64,000 nucleotides of DNA from Albula goreensis (taxonomy: Eukaryota > Chordata > Actinopteri > Albuliformes > Albulidae): positions 310,001 through 374,000 of the forward strand of contig CM040746.1 in the NCBI GenBank assembly GCA_022829145.1. Direction: 5' to 3'. Made by a program: the position numbers and the translations under genes. The notes under the pieces are model-generated. The model was not told the origin of the DNA, did not search any database, and saw only the letters and a program-made list of their open reading frames with translations. The number at the start of each line of letters is the position of its first letter. Position 1 is the first letter of the stretch. Positions 44,701 to 56,670 of this stretch are shown here, one piece after another.

Positions 44701-45225
44701 CTGTTTAGTTGAGTGAAACAACTCCAAAAGATACAAAGCTTTGTTTCTACTCTTAAACCAGAGCAGCACTTGTGCTAAGATTCGTGCTGTCTTATTCGGT
44801 GACTGGGTGCGTGTGAGGAGCGGAGGGAGAGAGCGGAAGGAGAAGTATTCTATTCTATACAATTTTATTTTCTACAATATTTCATTTTCACCTTTTCAGC
44901 ATCACAAATACAAAAATACTAAAATTACTGTAAACACTTGGTATCGATATTGTGATGTGAGGATTGATTCTCAAAAAGAAACGTCAGGATCGCAAGTATC
45001 GATGCTTCAAGTGACATATAACACAACGCAAACGATGGTTAAATCTCACGAAGTTTGTCACAAGCTCAGTATTTCGCAGGCTGGCCAGTTCATATACTTC
45101 AGCAGATGTGGATGATGTTAATGATTGCTCTGTGTCTATGGCGAATTTGGCACCTGCTGCGTTTTTTCCCACCCGTATTCCACGAAAAGCCGCCTCTGAT
45201 TGTCTGACCCTAACATTTTTTTCTA
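44701..45225. other. Unassigned sequence before copy C
   Basis: A minus-strand ORF (45268-44984, 94 codons, with LEKNVRVRQSEAAFRGIRVG) is not recognised and overlaps the start of copy C. It could be the 5' leader of the hAT element whose BED piece lies next to it. Confidence 0.35.
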
Positions 45226-46345
45226 ACCCCAGAGCCATTGAAAGAGCAGTTTCATACTGACTAATCATTTCTCAAAAATTGTTTTACCAAATTAATCTTA
45301 AATGTGTAATTCAATGTAGAAAAACCACAAACCACAATATTTGGATAATTTTCAGAATTTGAATGCACCACAAGCCAAGTGCCCAACGTTGTAGCTAGCT
45401 AGTTGGACCTTATCACGTCAGTTCACCAGGGAGCCAGCAGCGAAGAAAGCCAGTGAAGGTTGTAACTCAACGTAGTTAAAAGTCAGCTAACCCTGATAAC
45501 TGTCAAACAAAACTAAAAGTGCATAGGCGTATGTTAAACATCTGTGCTTCAGATGTCTTAAGTTGACAGAAAGGGCAGTAAATAACTTAGTTAACTGTTA
45601 GCTTATTTAGCTAAGCTAGCTCGCTAACTACGAAACCTGTTTTGCTAGCCAGCTACCTCATCAATGGAGTGTGTAAAAATGAAGCTGGCTAACTAGTCTC
45701 AGGTAAATAAACTGTAAGTTATACAAGATCAGCTGACGTCAATGTCAGAAGTTTTCTTTTGATGTTCAGTAATTTTATCTGTTAAAAATAACAGATGGTC
45801 CACATGTTCAGCAAAATGGGAGTCTGAAATGTTTTGCTGCTTGCTCTGTATCAAAAGTTCTGTTGATTTACACACTCAGATCATGGACGAACTGGGCCAA
45901 ATTCTAGAGACAGACAAGAATTTCACTGGTCAGGTCAAAGCCTGATGGGAAAGCTTTGCCAAAATGCACTGCTGTTTGGAGAGTGAAACAAGTCATTGAA
46001 GCCACCAAAGGGTCTGGATAAATGTAAGCCACATGCAAATATAGATAACAGTGATGTTTTATAGGTTGGGTGTGACCATGTAATGGCTGCATGAGATGTG
46101 ATTGTATTAGCTTTTTTCATTATTTTGATAGGACAGGGTCTCCTTTTTAATGTCTGCAAATTAAACATTTTTTTTTTGCCTGAATTACATCATAAATTGT
46201 AGTTCCAAGGTATGAGTGGTCACTGGAGGGTTTAAACACCACGACTACCTTTTGTCATGTATGCAGATGACCCTTATTGTCTTGTTTTTCCCTTCTGCAA
46301 CTGACAAGTGCTTTTTATATCCCCGGAGCTAATGTATATTATAGA

Positions 46346-46350
<5 letters not shown>

Positions 46351-46411
<61 letters not shown>

Positions 46412-46412
46412 G
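46351..46412. repeat. (TA)n microsatellite
   Basis: A near-pure TA run of about 60 bp inside copy C, at the point where copy C departs from A. Confidence 0.95.
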
Positions 46413-46439
46413 TATATATGAGATTAATATAGGGATATT

Positions 46440-47106
46440 ATAGATTCACCCCGACTACTGTCGCCACACTATCCAGCCAAACTTTCAGTTTGCTGATCCA
46501 CAATAATTTTCATTTTATCTACAGTAGTTTTTATTTCTCTATTTCATTTTGCTGTGCACATTCAATATTCCTAGAAGGAGAACCATTTGATTGTGGTGAT
46601 ACCACAACTTCTGTCTTAGCGCAAGGCCAATTTGTCAAGTTGCACCACATTATGCACAATTTCCCAAGGTGACATTAACATTCATGTTGTTTCAGGCATA
46701 AACACACTGCGCACATACACACACATACACTGCCGTTTACCAACAGCATAGTTTTTCCATGATTACACCACCTTGGGCAGTGTACGAAAGTATTTTTTGC
46801 ATTTGTGCTTTCTTTACAATTACACAACCCTTAACATCACAGTCAAATTGCCTGACAAAAACAAGGACAATGCATTTGATGTACCCATATTGTTTTTCAG
46901 CTGGACAAGCCATTGCTTTGTTGAAGGCACTTCCTTAAATGTTTCCTTCCCCAACTGCCCCACCCAAAAAGTGCAAGTGAGGGACTGATCCATGTTCTTA
47001 AGGTGAGCTTGAGTCAGTATTAGTTAAACAGAAATGAAAGTTAATTAAAGTAAATTTCTGAGGTTTAATTCTGTTCTATTTTTTATCTCTGCTTTGTTGC
47101 TCTCAG
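46440..47106. other. Copy C-specific sequence
   Basis: Not present in copies A or B. It contains short ORFs without signatures and ends in the acceptor-like TTGCTCTCAG before the SAMD3-like segment. Confidence 0.5.
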
Positions 47107-47616
47107 CCATCTGTGGACCTCGATATGCTTCTCCAGAGACGGCCCATCACCAGTCCGATCCTCCTGGTAGAATCAGCTAACCTCCTCCTGGCTGTTGGCA
47201 CAATGCCGCTGATTACCTTACCTAAGGAAATGATCCACCAGGCTCCCCTCATTCTTAAGGTTGTGTTATTACACCTTCCACCTCGCCTACTCCAAATGTC
47301 TTGCTACATTGTTACACCCTTTCTTTACAATGCAGGGCCCCACGTGACTGTGGATGAATGTCTGTTTCCATTTCATGGACGCTGTCCCTTCTGTCCCTTC
47401 AGACAATACATGCGGAGCGAACCAGCCAAATACAGCATCAAAATATGGGCAGCATGTGATGCAAAGTCCAGCAATGCCTGGAATATGCAGGTGTATACTG
47501 GTAAATCCCCTAGTGAAGCACCTGAAAAAAATCAAGGCATGAGGGTGGTACTAGACATGGCTGAAGGACTGAATGGTCATAATATTACATGTGATAATAG
47601 CAGTTTGCCAAATTAG
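47107..47616 (+). pseudogene. SAMD3-like segment joined in frame to piggyBac fragment (copy C)
   Basis: A single open frame from ATG 47113 to a stop at 47616 joins SAMD3-like sequence (DMLLQRRPITSPILL, VESANLLLAVGTMPLITLPK) to piggyBac core (NAGPHVTVDECLFPFHGRC, FRQYMRSEPAKYSIKIWAAC, NGHNITCDN). One extra base near 47260 relative to copies A and B moves the frame: the SAMD3-like end (YYTFHLAYSKC) is read out of frame, and piggyBac then becomes continuous. The A/B frameshift after MQVYTG is absent here (ACTGGTAAATCC), so C preserves an earlier state there. The fragment stops just after the second catalytic Asp, at a deletion to sequence matching A 37970. The 167-aa product has no complete domain and is unlikely to be functional. 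Confidence 0.7.
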
Positions 47617-47804
47617 CTACACTTTGCCTGGATGTAAAGAAGAAAAGGTGGAAAAGTCCCTCTCTGCCCCTGAAAAGGCGACAAAAGTGAAAACTTTAAG
47701 AGCAAATGGGCCTGATCATTCTGTAGGGAGGACAAACCTGGAAAAGAACCAGAAATAACCATGTTAAAATTAAAATATGAACAAATATTACTATTTACAC
47801 ATAA

Positions 47805-49110
47805 TGCTCAACTAGCTCAAACTCCTCCTCTTCGTCATTGTCATCTGCCACAGCTGTTTCCAGCGGGCATAATTCTGGAGGCTCTGCAAATCTTTCTAGC
47901 TCAATGGCCTCTGCGGTGGAACTTAAGGTACCATGAGGCCTCCATTTCTAACCCCTCCCCCCCAGATCTTGGCAGTCACATTCAGCGACTTCATTTCAAG
48001 CCCAGCTATGTGGGTTGTCTTTTTTTGCTCCGGCTTAAAGTATGCCTGGAGTCAAGTTTCTTTCCCAATTAATGATAAAGAAAAACCTTTTTGTCCAAAT
48101 TGACAAGTTCAATCTCCTCCTCTTCCTCATTGTCATCTGCCACAGCTGTTTCCAGCGGGCATAATTCTGGAGGCTCTGCAAATCTTTCTAGCTCAATGGC
48201 CTCTGCAGTGGAACTTAAGGTACCATGAGGACTCCGTCTCTGACGTGGGTTGTCTTTTTTTGCCCCCAACCCCCAAAATTGACAAGCTCAAACTCCTCTC
48301 TTCCTCATTGTCATCTGCCACAGCTGTTTCCAGTGGGCATAATTCTGGAGGCTCTGCAAATCTTTCTAGCTCAATGGCCTCTGCAATGGAACTTAAGGTA
48401 CCATGAGGCCTCCGTTTCTGACCCTCCCCCCCCCCAGATCTTGGCAGTCACATTCAGCGACTTCATTTCAAGCCCAGCTATGTGGGTTGTCTTTTTTTGC
48501 TCCGGCTTAAAGTATGCCTGGAGTCAAGTTTCTTTCCCAATTAATGATAAAGAAAAACCTTTTTGTCCAAATTGACAAGTTCAAATCTCCTCCTCTTCCT
48601 CATTGTCATCTGCCACAGCTGTTTCCAGCGGGCATAATTCTGGAGGCTCTGCAAATCTTTCTAGCTCAATGGCCTCTGCAGTGGAACTTAAGGTACCATG
48701 AGGACTCCGTCTCCGTCCATTTCAAGCCCAACTACGTGGGTTGTCTTTTTTGCTCTGGCTTAAAGAATGCCTGGAGTGTAATTTCTTCCCCAATTAATGA
48801 AAAAGAATAAAAATTGTCCAAAACTGACCAACTTAAATTCCTCCTCTTCGTCATTGTCATCTGCCACAGCTGTTTCCAGTGGGCATAATTCTGGAGGCTC
48901 TGCAAATCTTTCTAGCTGAATGGCCTCTGCGATGGAACTTAAGGTACCATGAGGCCACCGTCTCTGACCCCTCACTCCCCAAACTTGGCAGTCACATTCA
49001 GCGACTTCATTTCAAGCCCAACTACGTGGGTTGTCTTTTTTGCTCCGGCTTAAAGTATGCCTGGAGTGTAATTTCTTCCCCAATTAATAATAAAGAAAAA
49101 CTTGCCTTAC
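47805..49110 (-). repeat. Acidic-peptide tandem repeat, 5 units (copy C)
   Basis: The core GCCACAGCTGTTTCCAG occurs at about 47850, 48143, 48318, 48614 and 48867. Spacings are near 293 bp except one shortened interval (about 176 bp) where 48240-48290 is deleted. Minus-strand peptides again read IELERFAEPPELCPLETAVA, DDNEEEEEFEL, with DDNDEEEEFKL in the last unit. Confidence 0.8.
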
Positions 49111-51038
49111 CCTCTTGCAGCTCAAGTTACCCTTTACTTACCTGATTTTTCCACATTGCCCCGGAAACTGTGATGTCACAGTTCCTGAATACCTACCATT
49201 TCAAACTCTTACACAGCAGAAAGCAGAGAGGTTATTCTGACACCATTACATACAACAGTTTTAAAAAAATGGCTTGGCTGTGTAAAAACCTTCAATTCTT
49301 ACACAAGATTGCTGCCACTGTAGTTTCTACCCGAATTAATGGTACGGCCAAACTTTCCTTGCCCTCTCTGCAGCTTTGAAAGCAACAAAATAACATATTT
49401 AAAAAGAAAATCAATTTCAAGAGTAAACCTGTTGACGTACAAATGCATCTTAAAGGGTTTTTTTGTTTTACCCCGACTTTAACTATGTCACAAGGCTAGT
49501 TTCTTCCCAGATTTATGATCGAACAAACTTCCCTTACCTTCTCCAGCTGAAGTTCTCCTTTCTGTCCTACTTACCTGTGTTTCCCACGTTAGTTATTGCA
49601 GCGTTTCCTCACTTTTATACATATTTTCTGTTGGCGTCACAGAGGTCTTATTGGTAGCAGAAATTTTTCACCACCTCTGTGATGTCACAGTTTGTTCAAA
49701 CCCACCATTTCAAACTTTTACGCAGCAGAAAGCAGACAGCTCATTCTGACACCGTTATCGCTACATACGCCAGTATTGGCAGAATGGCTTGGCTGTGTCA
49801 AAACTTTCAATAATTACACAAGTCTGTTGTTTCGTTTAGTCTTCGTTTGCCCTCTCGTAAAGATCCATCTTAATAAGTGTACCGTCACCAACGACGCAAA
49901 CGTTCTACTTGCATTTTGTTAGCTAGCCAGCTACCTAATATTGCAAACCAGCTCATGAACAGGTTTGCCTCTTTTTATGAAGGCAGTTCATGAACAATCT
50001 GACATTGCTTTCAGGTAGAAAATACAAAATAACAATGAGGCTATCATATAAATTAAATCGACCAAATGAGTATTGTAGGAACACGTTTTTAAAACATTAC
50101 CATGACCTTGTAGCTGCATTGGTAGCGGCAACCACAGCTGTTTCTCTCTGCCTCCGTCCTCACGGTAGTCAGTCATGCAGTACTGTATTTATGCACTTGC
50201 TGATTGGTAAAGCTAACTTGTTAAGTCGTTTTTAACAGCCTGTACATCCGAACCCACATTTTATGTAGCTGTCACGAACAACCGGCCGGTTGGCTCCCTG
50301 ATGTGATGTTGAATTTCCGTTGATGCCCAAAGCATATGAGTCCGTATTTGTGAACCGTTTTAACTGCAATAGTAGCAATGGTTTGTTTAAATTGTTATGG
50401 GAAGTCATAATTTAATACAAGAAACGAGAAAATACAGTTATTTACAGTAATTATGTCCCCAACCAGCTGAACTGAAATAGTCTTTTCAATAGATTCTGTT
50501 TCTCTTGCGCTGTACTGCTGTCTTGTGCACTTGTTGTGTTGTGGCATGCATACATTTCCTTCTGCCTTTTGACACCATTTAATTGTCATAATGAAAGGAC
50601 TTTTGTTTTGGCGGTGTTTTCACCGCATTAAGTGTCATAAGTCACGTATACAAGGAAGTCACTTGTATTCCATATTGTATTCCACGCTGTATTGCGTGCT
50701 GTCACATGTTAGACATCTGTCCTCAAAACGTTTGTGCCTTAGAGAGCCTTTGCTTGTGAGTGTTCATATAAAAATTGTATTTACAATGTTTACAGTTCAT
50801 TTAGCGTCGAAAGTAATATCTGTGAACAGCATACTCATTCGTTCATGTATTTAATGTAAGTTCATGTTTGCTAGCCGTACGAGGCTGGTTACTAAGCTGT
50901 TAATACAACATCTTATGTAATATGCACTTTTGTTTATTTTCAGTTTTACAAGAAAGAATCTTTCATTGAATTACGGACAAAGTAAAAAGCTTGAACTTTA
51001 CTTCGGCGTCTGGAATTCATTGAGGCTGTTAGCTGTCT

Positions 51039-53480
51039 GTTTTCCATCTGCGCTTCCTAACCGAACAAATTCTGCAAGTGACGCCTGGGACCCTCAACCA
51101 GCACAGCCCATACAGACAGCACACCCCATGTAGGCTGGAGCACCGTACTGCTGGCCTGCAGCCCTTTAACATGTTAATACCACAGATAGTACATTAACCA
51201 AATGGGCCAGGTTGTAACGGTAGATTGTGGTTATTCCAAACAGCCACTGAAACTGTGTTGGACTCAGTCACGATCCTCAAGGAAAATTCAGAAGATTCCG
51301 GTAAATTGAACTTTTGTGTGTTAGAAGGCAGACAGAACCTGGTGTGTTCAGTGCACTGAACTGAGTTGCCTGGTTTCTCTATTTTCTGTGCAGGCATACT
51401 GTGAAAAGTGGAAACTTAGGGCAACTTACAGTTATCATTTTTAAATGGACGGCAACTTTTGATCATCGAACTGAAGGAAATATCAATTATGATGTTGAAA
51501 AGAAAACACTGATCAGTTCACAGTGAACCTTTGTCTCTGAAAAAAGTGGATGTAATATTGAATGCAGTTGCCATTGGAATACCATGTTTTATGTTATTTT
51601 TTCTATTTGTTAAAGGAAAGTTTCATTGGAAATGAATGGCTTCTGGTACATGTTTCATCCCTGGCTATTCCTGTTGCTAGGGTAGGGCTGTCAGTAAGGA
51701 AGTGTCAGTGTGACTGTCATGCAGACCAATCAGAAAGGAGCCACAGGGGGCAGTCCTGAAGAGAAACTTGGCAATAAGGTAATGTGAGAATAGTTTGCCA
51801 AATAATTAGCATAAGAATGTTTTAAAACTGCTATTTGTTTCAAAATAGTGTGCTCATGTCAAGAACTCTGTCACTCTTCCCCATTCTCCCCACTCTTCTG
51901 CAGCTCCTGCTTTTAACCCAAAAAGTGCTGAAGTATAAATTTTCCATATTAACATCCTAGGACGTTTATTTGAGTAAGACAAACTGATTCTTTCAATCTT
52001 TTATTCAGGTTTACAGCAAACAAGTCTTTTTGATTTATGATTCAGTTTTAGACTGACAGGTAAAATCATTTGGGTCCCACCTGGTGACTGTATAGACACT
52101 TGGTTACTGAAACAAAACCATTGGCTGTAAGGAAAATCCAGAATACACAGGGGTCCCCTGATGATGGAGTTTACAAAGCACTGCTTTTGGAACTTGGGAC
52201 CGTGGGGTCTGTGAGAGTGATGGAATGTGAGGTTTCATTAATTCTGCAGTGGCTGGGGCTATAATGAGCTGTCAGTCATTGAGTTGTTCAAAACAATCAA
52301 AAGATTTTGCTCTCCATATTCAAAAACTTTTAAAATTAGTCCTGGATAGTTCTGGCCAGTTTTGCTGCATGTAGCCTCATTTTTGTTTTCCTGTTTTGAT
52401 TGGTGTTGATCGATGGATGGACAGCTACCATAGAAAAGGGTTTCAGGGCCAAAGACACAAAGCACATCAAGGTCATCAGGAGAAATCTGGGACTTCATCA
52501 TTTTCAGGTCATGGCACAGCATAGATTTAAGCCATAAACATTTTGGCTGTTGGGCTCAAACTGAACAAAGGGTGAGTGTATAACCAATCTCAACCACTAG
52601 GGGGCCCCTTGTAAACAATTTCAAACAAGAAACTAATTAGGAATGAGGAAAATATTTTCTTTTCCAAGTTGGTAGAATGTTTTCTGCTGGCTTAATCTCA
52701 ACACATTGGTGTAATTTGCCATCACCTATCAGATAACTGCTTTTCTACTCTGTTGTGTTTTAGTATATCTTTTCATAACAACTGTGTTTAGAACAAAAAA
52801 CCCATCTAAAAATCCTTTTGTAATCCGTAAATAGGTTAAGAAATACAACAGTTTTGTTGACTGGTGTTAAAATGAAACATCCATGTAGCATATATCATGA
52901 GATTAAAGGTAGTGTTTTGAAAGGATCAAAACTTGTCAAGCATCCTCATAGAAGTTGATTTCTCTGAACACTTACAACCGTTCCACCCATATCGGGTTTC
53001 ATTTCGTTTCCAGACTCCTGTGCATACGTTACATTATCACAGTAACCATAGACCACATACTGTAATGTAATATCAAAATGAAACATTGCACACAAATCCA
53101 ACTGAGAGATTATCATATCAAGTAACATCTAAGCAGGTTCTAGTACCAACAATCTGTCTTCAAATGGACCTACTGTATACTGAAACAATGTATTTTGAAT
53201 TCATATGTCTGTCAGAATCAGCACTGCCGTACTGATGTCACAAACATGGTATCTAGTAGTTTGTTCCTTTTTTCTATGACTTATATATGATATATCCTCT
53301 TAAACCTACACCCAGGCATCTGTCCCTTTAGTGTACTGGTGTTTGGAAAGGATGACAGCCTGTTTCCTGAGATTAAAAGCCAGTTACAGCTGGACAGGAG
53401 CCGAGAGGGAAAATCTGGGATAAGTTGCACCTGCAGGGATACACTGTCACATGACACGAGGCCATAAGGCAGCGCGGAGG
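51039..53480. other. Unassigned sequence
   Basis: 51212-51303 matches A 40257-40348, the block missing from copy C. Otherwise no gene, RNA or element is recognised. A minus-strand ORF of 87 codons (52522-52259) has no signature. Confidence 0.4.
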
Positions 53481-53484
53481 TGAC

Positions 53485-53626
53485 CATTCGATCACGCCCA
53501 CGGCGCAGCACTCAGGCTAACTAGCTCTGCGGACTGGGGCAACACAGACTGACCTCTCTCTGCAAGGAGTCCGGTTCCACTGACACCTGCATCGCCATGT
53601 TCGTCTACCTCAAACATGGCGGTAAG
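53485..53626 (+). other. Possible promoter and first coding exon
   Basis: A small CpG-richer stretch (CGATCACGCCCACGGCGCAG) leads to ATCGCCATGTTCGTC (ATG at 53598). The open frame MFVYLKHG ends at a consensus-like donor GCG/GTAAGA (about 53622). This looks like a 5' UTR plus short first exon. No downstream exon is recognised in the window. Confidence 0.25.
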
Positions 53627-54099
53627 ATGCGTACAGTCAACCCTTTTCATCTGTCTACGAGTTACCTTCCCCTCTCATTCAAGCTGTGCCTATATCCTCT
53701 CAGCTCTGCCCTGCAGCATTAACACAGCCTTGTCTTCTTTAATTTAAGTTGTGTCTTGAGGCGCACTTATACAGAACACGTAACCTTGTAAAAGGTGACA
53801 TTTCAGAATCTTCAGCGATGGAATTCTGTCACAACTCTAGAACTGTGTTGAATTCAGTGACCAGTACCAATTGTCCCATCAACTTTACAATGTTATCAGC
53901 AGTATTTTGTACCTGTCAAAATTCGAATCATACTGATACACATCCTTACCATTGAAAGCCTTAAACCCTGCATGGTAATCAACTTTGTGACAGCGCACTG
54001 ATATCATGACTTAAATGCTTTGAGCATTAATAGCGTCTTCATGAAATGGCTGATGTGCTGCCTGCTGGCTCATTGTTGTGTGTCTCAGGTATAAGGGTC

Positions 54100-54330
54100 A
54101 CGACTGTCAGTCACATGTTCCAATACTTTTTCTCACCTAAAAATGTGGTGTTCCACATGTGGCTATCTTCTAAGTTGTGTATCAGATCCAGATGTAAATA
54201 CCTGGAAATAAAAGCTGAAATGTTGATCTCTTGTCTCATAGTCATCTTTTGGTGTCAGACCAAATTTTTCCAGTCAACAGCAAAAATAAAGGAATTTGCC
54301 TCACTGTTCCAATACTTTTGGAGGGGACTG
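54100..54330. mobile_element. Tc1/mariner-type element, right end
   Basis: The sequence ends TTCCAATACTTTTGGAGGGG then ACTG followed by TA, the conserved terminal repeat of fish Tc1-like elements. A partner-like TGTTCCAATACTTTTTCTC near 54115 is in the same orientation, so no proper left inverted terminus was found. No transposase. Confidence 0.6.
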
Positions 54331-54332
54331 TA

Positions 54333-55130
54333 TGACCATATACCAGTATTAAATTAGCATTTGGTACCTGCAGAATAATCATGATAAACAACATGCGACA
54401 TTACAATTGCTGTGAATAGTCACTGTTGGGTGAAGAAATGTGTAGCTATCAGTTTCAACCACAAGAGGTCCCCATAGTTAATGAAATGCGTTTTTAAAAA
54501 TAGTATTGTACAAGTAATGACGTAGATAGTTATAGTTGAAACAGCATATTGATTGATTGACACATACAGGCAAATCAGTTTTGAATTCAGACACGTGGTG
54601 AATTGTTTGTTTTTTGATTGGGTTAGGTAATGAGTAGGGCAGAACATGACAAATGTCTATGAAAGCGCTGAAAACAAGTATATTATTATTATTATTTTTT
54701 TAGTGGTGAAAACCGGGTAGTGAATGTTGAAAACCGGAACATTTTAGCGTTTTACAGATTTTTGTCAGGACTCGGGACACCCAACTTAAAACCGGGACAA
54801 TCCCAGACAAACCAGGACGTCTGGTCGCCGGAAGTATAAAGTAAAAGTTCAGTAACAATGAGACATTCATGATGTTTATTTCTGTATTTCATTTCGGCTT
54901 TACATAACTTACTTTGGCAACAACAACAGATTGACCTGAATGTTTGAAGCTAGCTTATATGATGAAGATGTTGAAGTAAAGATGAAGAAGTTGAGTCTTT
55001 AAAGCTGTTGTCATCTCCTCGGATAACCTATGGTCACGGCTAGCCAGGACAGAATAGCAGCTATTTTAATTAAACCAGTGGCAGTTTCCGCAGCTAATGC
55101 TACTTGAATAACTCTATATTAAAAGCTCTT
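54333..55130. other. Unassigned sequence before NLR-2
   Basis: AT-rich with no recognised gene. Similarity to the NLR-1 last intron begins only near 55140 on the minus strand, so the NLR-2 B30.2 exon is missing from this position. Confidence 0.5.
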
Positions 55131-55477
55131 CAATAACCTCTGTGCGAGTGTGTTTGTGTGTGTGTGTTTTGAGTATGTGGGGTTGTTTGTAGGTGTCTAA
55201 ATCTGGGTGAATGTTTGTAAATACTGTCTGCAAAAAGACACAAACAATGTCTCAATGACCATGACAAACAACACACACACACACACACAGTGCTGCATGT
55301 ATGGACAGACTTCTCGATTTTCTCTCAATAAAGATCTGTGGACATGGGTCACTGTGAGTGTGAAAGAGATAATGGTGCAGAGGACTGAAAAAAGAGTTTA
55401 AAATAGATATGAAAGAAAGAGTGAGAGAGGTAGGAGAGGAAATGGAGGGAGTGAGTGTTGAGTGCTGACAGACTCAC

Positions 55478-55524
55478 ATTTCCTGAGTCGTGGTTTGTTC
55501 CTGCTCTCTCCTCCATGGTCCACA
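55478..55524 (-). CDS. NLR-2 linker exon
   Basis: A 47-bp exon with the same boundaries as NLR-1 23140-23186. It reads VDHGGESRNKPRLRK, closer to the family consensus than the NLR-1 copy. The donor GTGAGT is intact, but no B30.2 exon follows in the next kilobase on the minus strand. Confidence 0.8.
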
Positions 55525-55631
55525 CTGTAAGAACAGCAGAAAAGACAGTGACTGAGTGAAACACAGTGTGGAAACTCTCTGTACTTACAGCAGTGTGTCT
55601 ATGAGGTGCAGTGTGGAAACTCTGTACTTAC

Positions 55632-55793
55632 AGCAGTGTAAGTGTGTCCAGTAAAGCAGCAGAGAGTGCTCTCACTCCTGAGTCTCCTGGGTGATTGTAG
55701 CTCAGATCCAGCTCTCTCAGGTGTGAGGGGTTTGAACAAAGAGCTGAAGCCAGAGAATCACAGCCTCTCTCTGTGACTTGACAGCCTGACAGC
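55632..55793 (-). CDS. NLR-2 terminal LRR exon (162 bp)
   Basis: Between TCTCTGCAG and GTAAGT on the minus strand, open. It reads [18 protein letters not shown] and ends [21 protein letters not shown]. Same size and ending as NLR-1 LRR exon 3. Differences include C for R in ALCS and ALLD for AKLD. Confidence 0.85.
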
Positions 55794-56057
55794 CTGCAGA
55801 GAGAAAGATTATATACTGTAACTGAAGGTATGCAATTAATATTGTCATATTCAGTGAATAGTTTTCAAAAGTAACAATTCAGTATTTTATTCCCTCATGA
55901 ACACTGGAATTGCTATTGAAAAAAACACATTTTAAAATCACAGATTGACTGTACAAAGCCAACAAAAAGTTTTAGTCTGAGTCATTATTAATATTAGTGG
56001 GATATTTAGTCACATTAGAGCCCTTCATGAAAGAGGGGGTTTGTGTTTGTTACTCAC

Positions 56058-56160
56058 CCTAGTCTCTGCAGTTTACAGTGTGAGTCCTCCAGTCCAGCAG
56101 AGAGCGCTGTCACTCCTGAATCCTGCAGCTCGTTGTCTCTGAGCTCCAGATCTCTCAGCT
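56058..56160 (-). pseudogene. NLR-2 LRR exon, 5' part lost
   Basis: Only the 3' 103 bp of the expected 174-bp exon remain, reading [20 protein letters not shown] and SHCKLQRLG with an intact donor GTGAGT. The rest, including its acceptor, is replaced by a retroposon-like sequence from 56161. NLR-1 LRR exon 2 shows what is missing. Confidence 0.85.
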
Positions 56161-56670
56161 GGTAGACCCACAGTTACGGACTCAGATGGGGAAGGAAGCT
56201 CAGAATATTTTGACAGTAGCTACACTGCTCAGAATGGAACATAAGTTCTCATACGCTCATCAGGAAAAGGAAACCTGCAAACAGAGTACCTCTCCTCCTC
56301 CACTTACTCTCTTTGTACAACTCCACCTTACCAAAGGGGATGCATGGGTCATTTTGTACTCAGCTTGGTTTGCCTGTAACAACAGCAACAATTACTCTCT
56401 AACCATGAATCTCCTACTCAGCCATAGTTTTTGCTGTAGCTACCTTAGGGTTATTTCTTATTACTAATTGTTGTATCAGAGTTATTGTTTACTAATTGTT
56501 TCTTATTCATTTTTTTCCCCCTCAACAGGTCATCCATAGGGTTCAGTCCTTTCTAACCCTACTGGCACTTGAGACTTGTACCCTTCACTAGCACTTTGAT
56601 AACCTTGTCCCCAAAGAAAGTCGCTCTGGATAAGAGCGTCTGCCAAATGCCTGTAATGTAATGTAATGTA
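56161..56670 (+). mobile_element. Retroposon 3' end inside the LRR exon
   Basis: The insert ends with GTCGCTCTGGATAAGAGCGT, CTGCCAAATG and a (TGTAA)n tail (about 56648-56668), the common 3' end of fish LINE2/SINE-type retroposons. It is oriented against NLR-2. The upstream ORF (56186-56467) is not recognised. The exon does not resume beyond the tail, so insertion was accompanied or followed by deletion. Confidence 0.6.

Larger units (their letters stand above)
45226..51038 (+). repeat. Duplicated segment, copy C
   Basis: A mosaic relative to copy A. C 45226-45780 matches A 31130-31680, 45800-46325 matches 36230-36780, 47100-47597 matches 36765-37245, and 47597-51038 matches about 37967-41069. 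Between these A has extra sequence and C has its own (46326-47100). C is more divergent from A than B is. It lacks A 40256-40348, but a close match to that missing piece occurs just downstream at 51212-51303. Confidence 0.85.
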
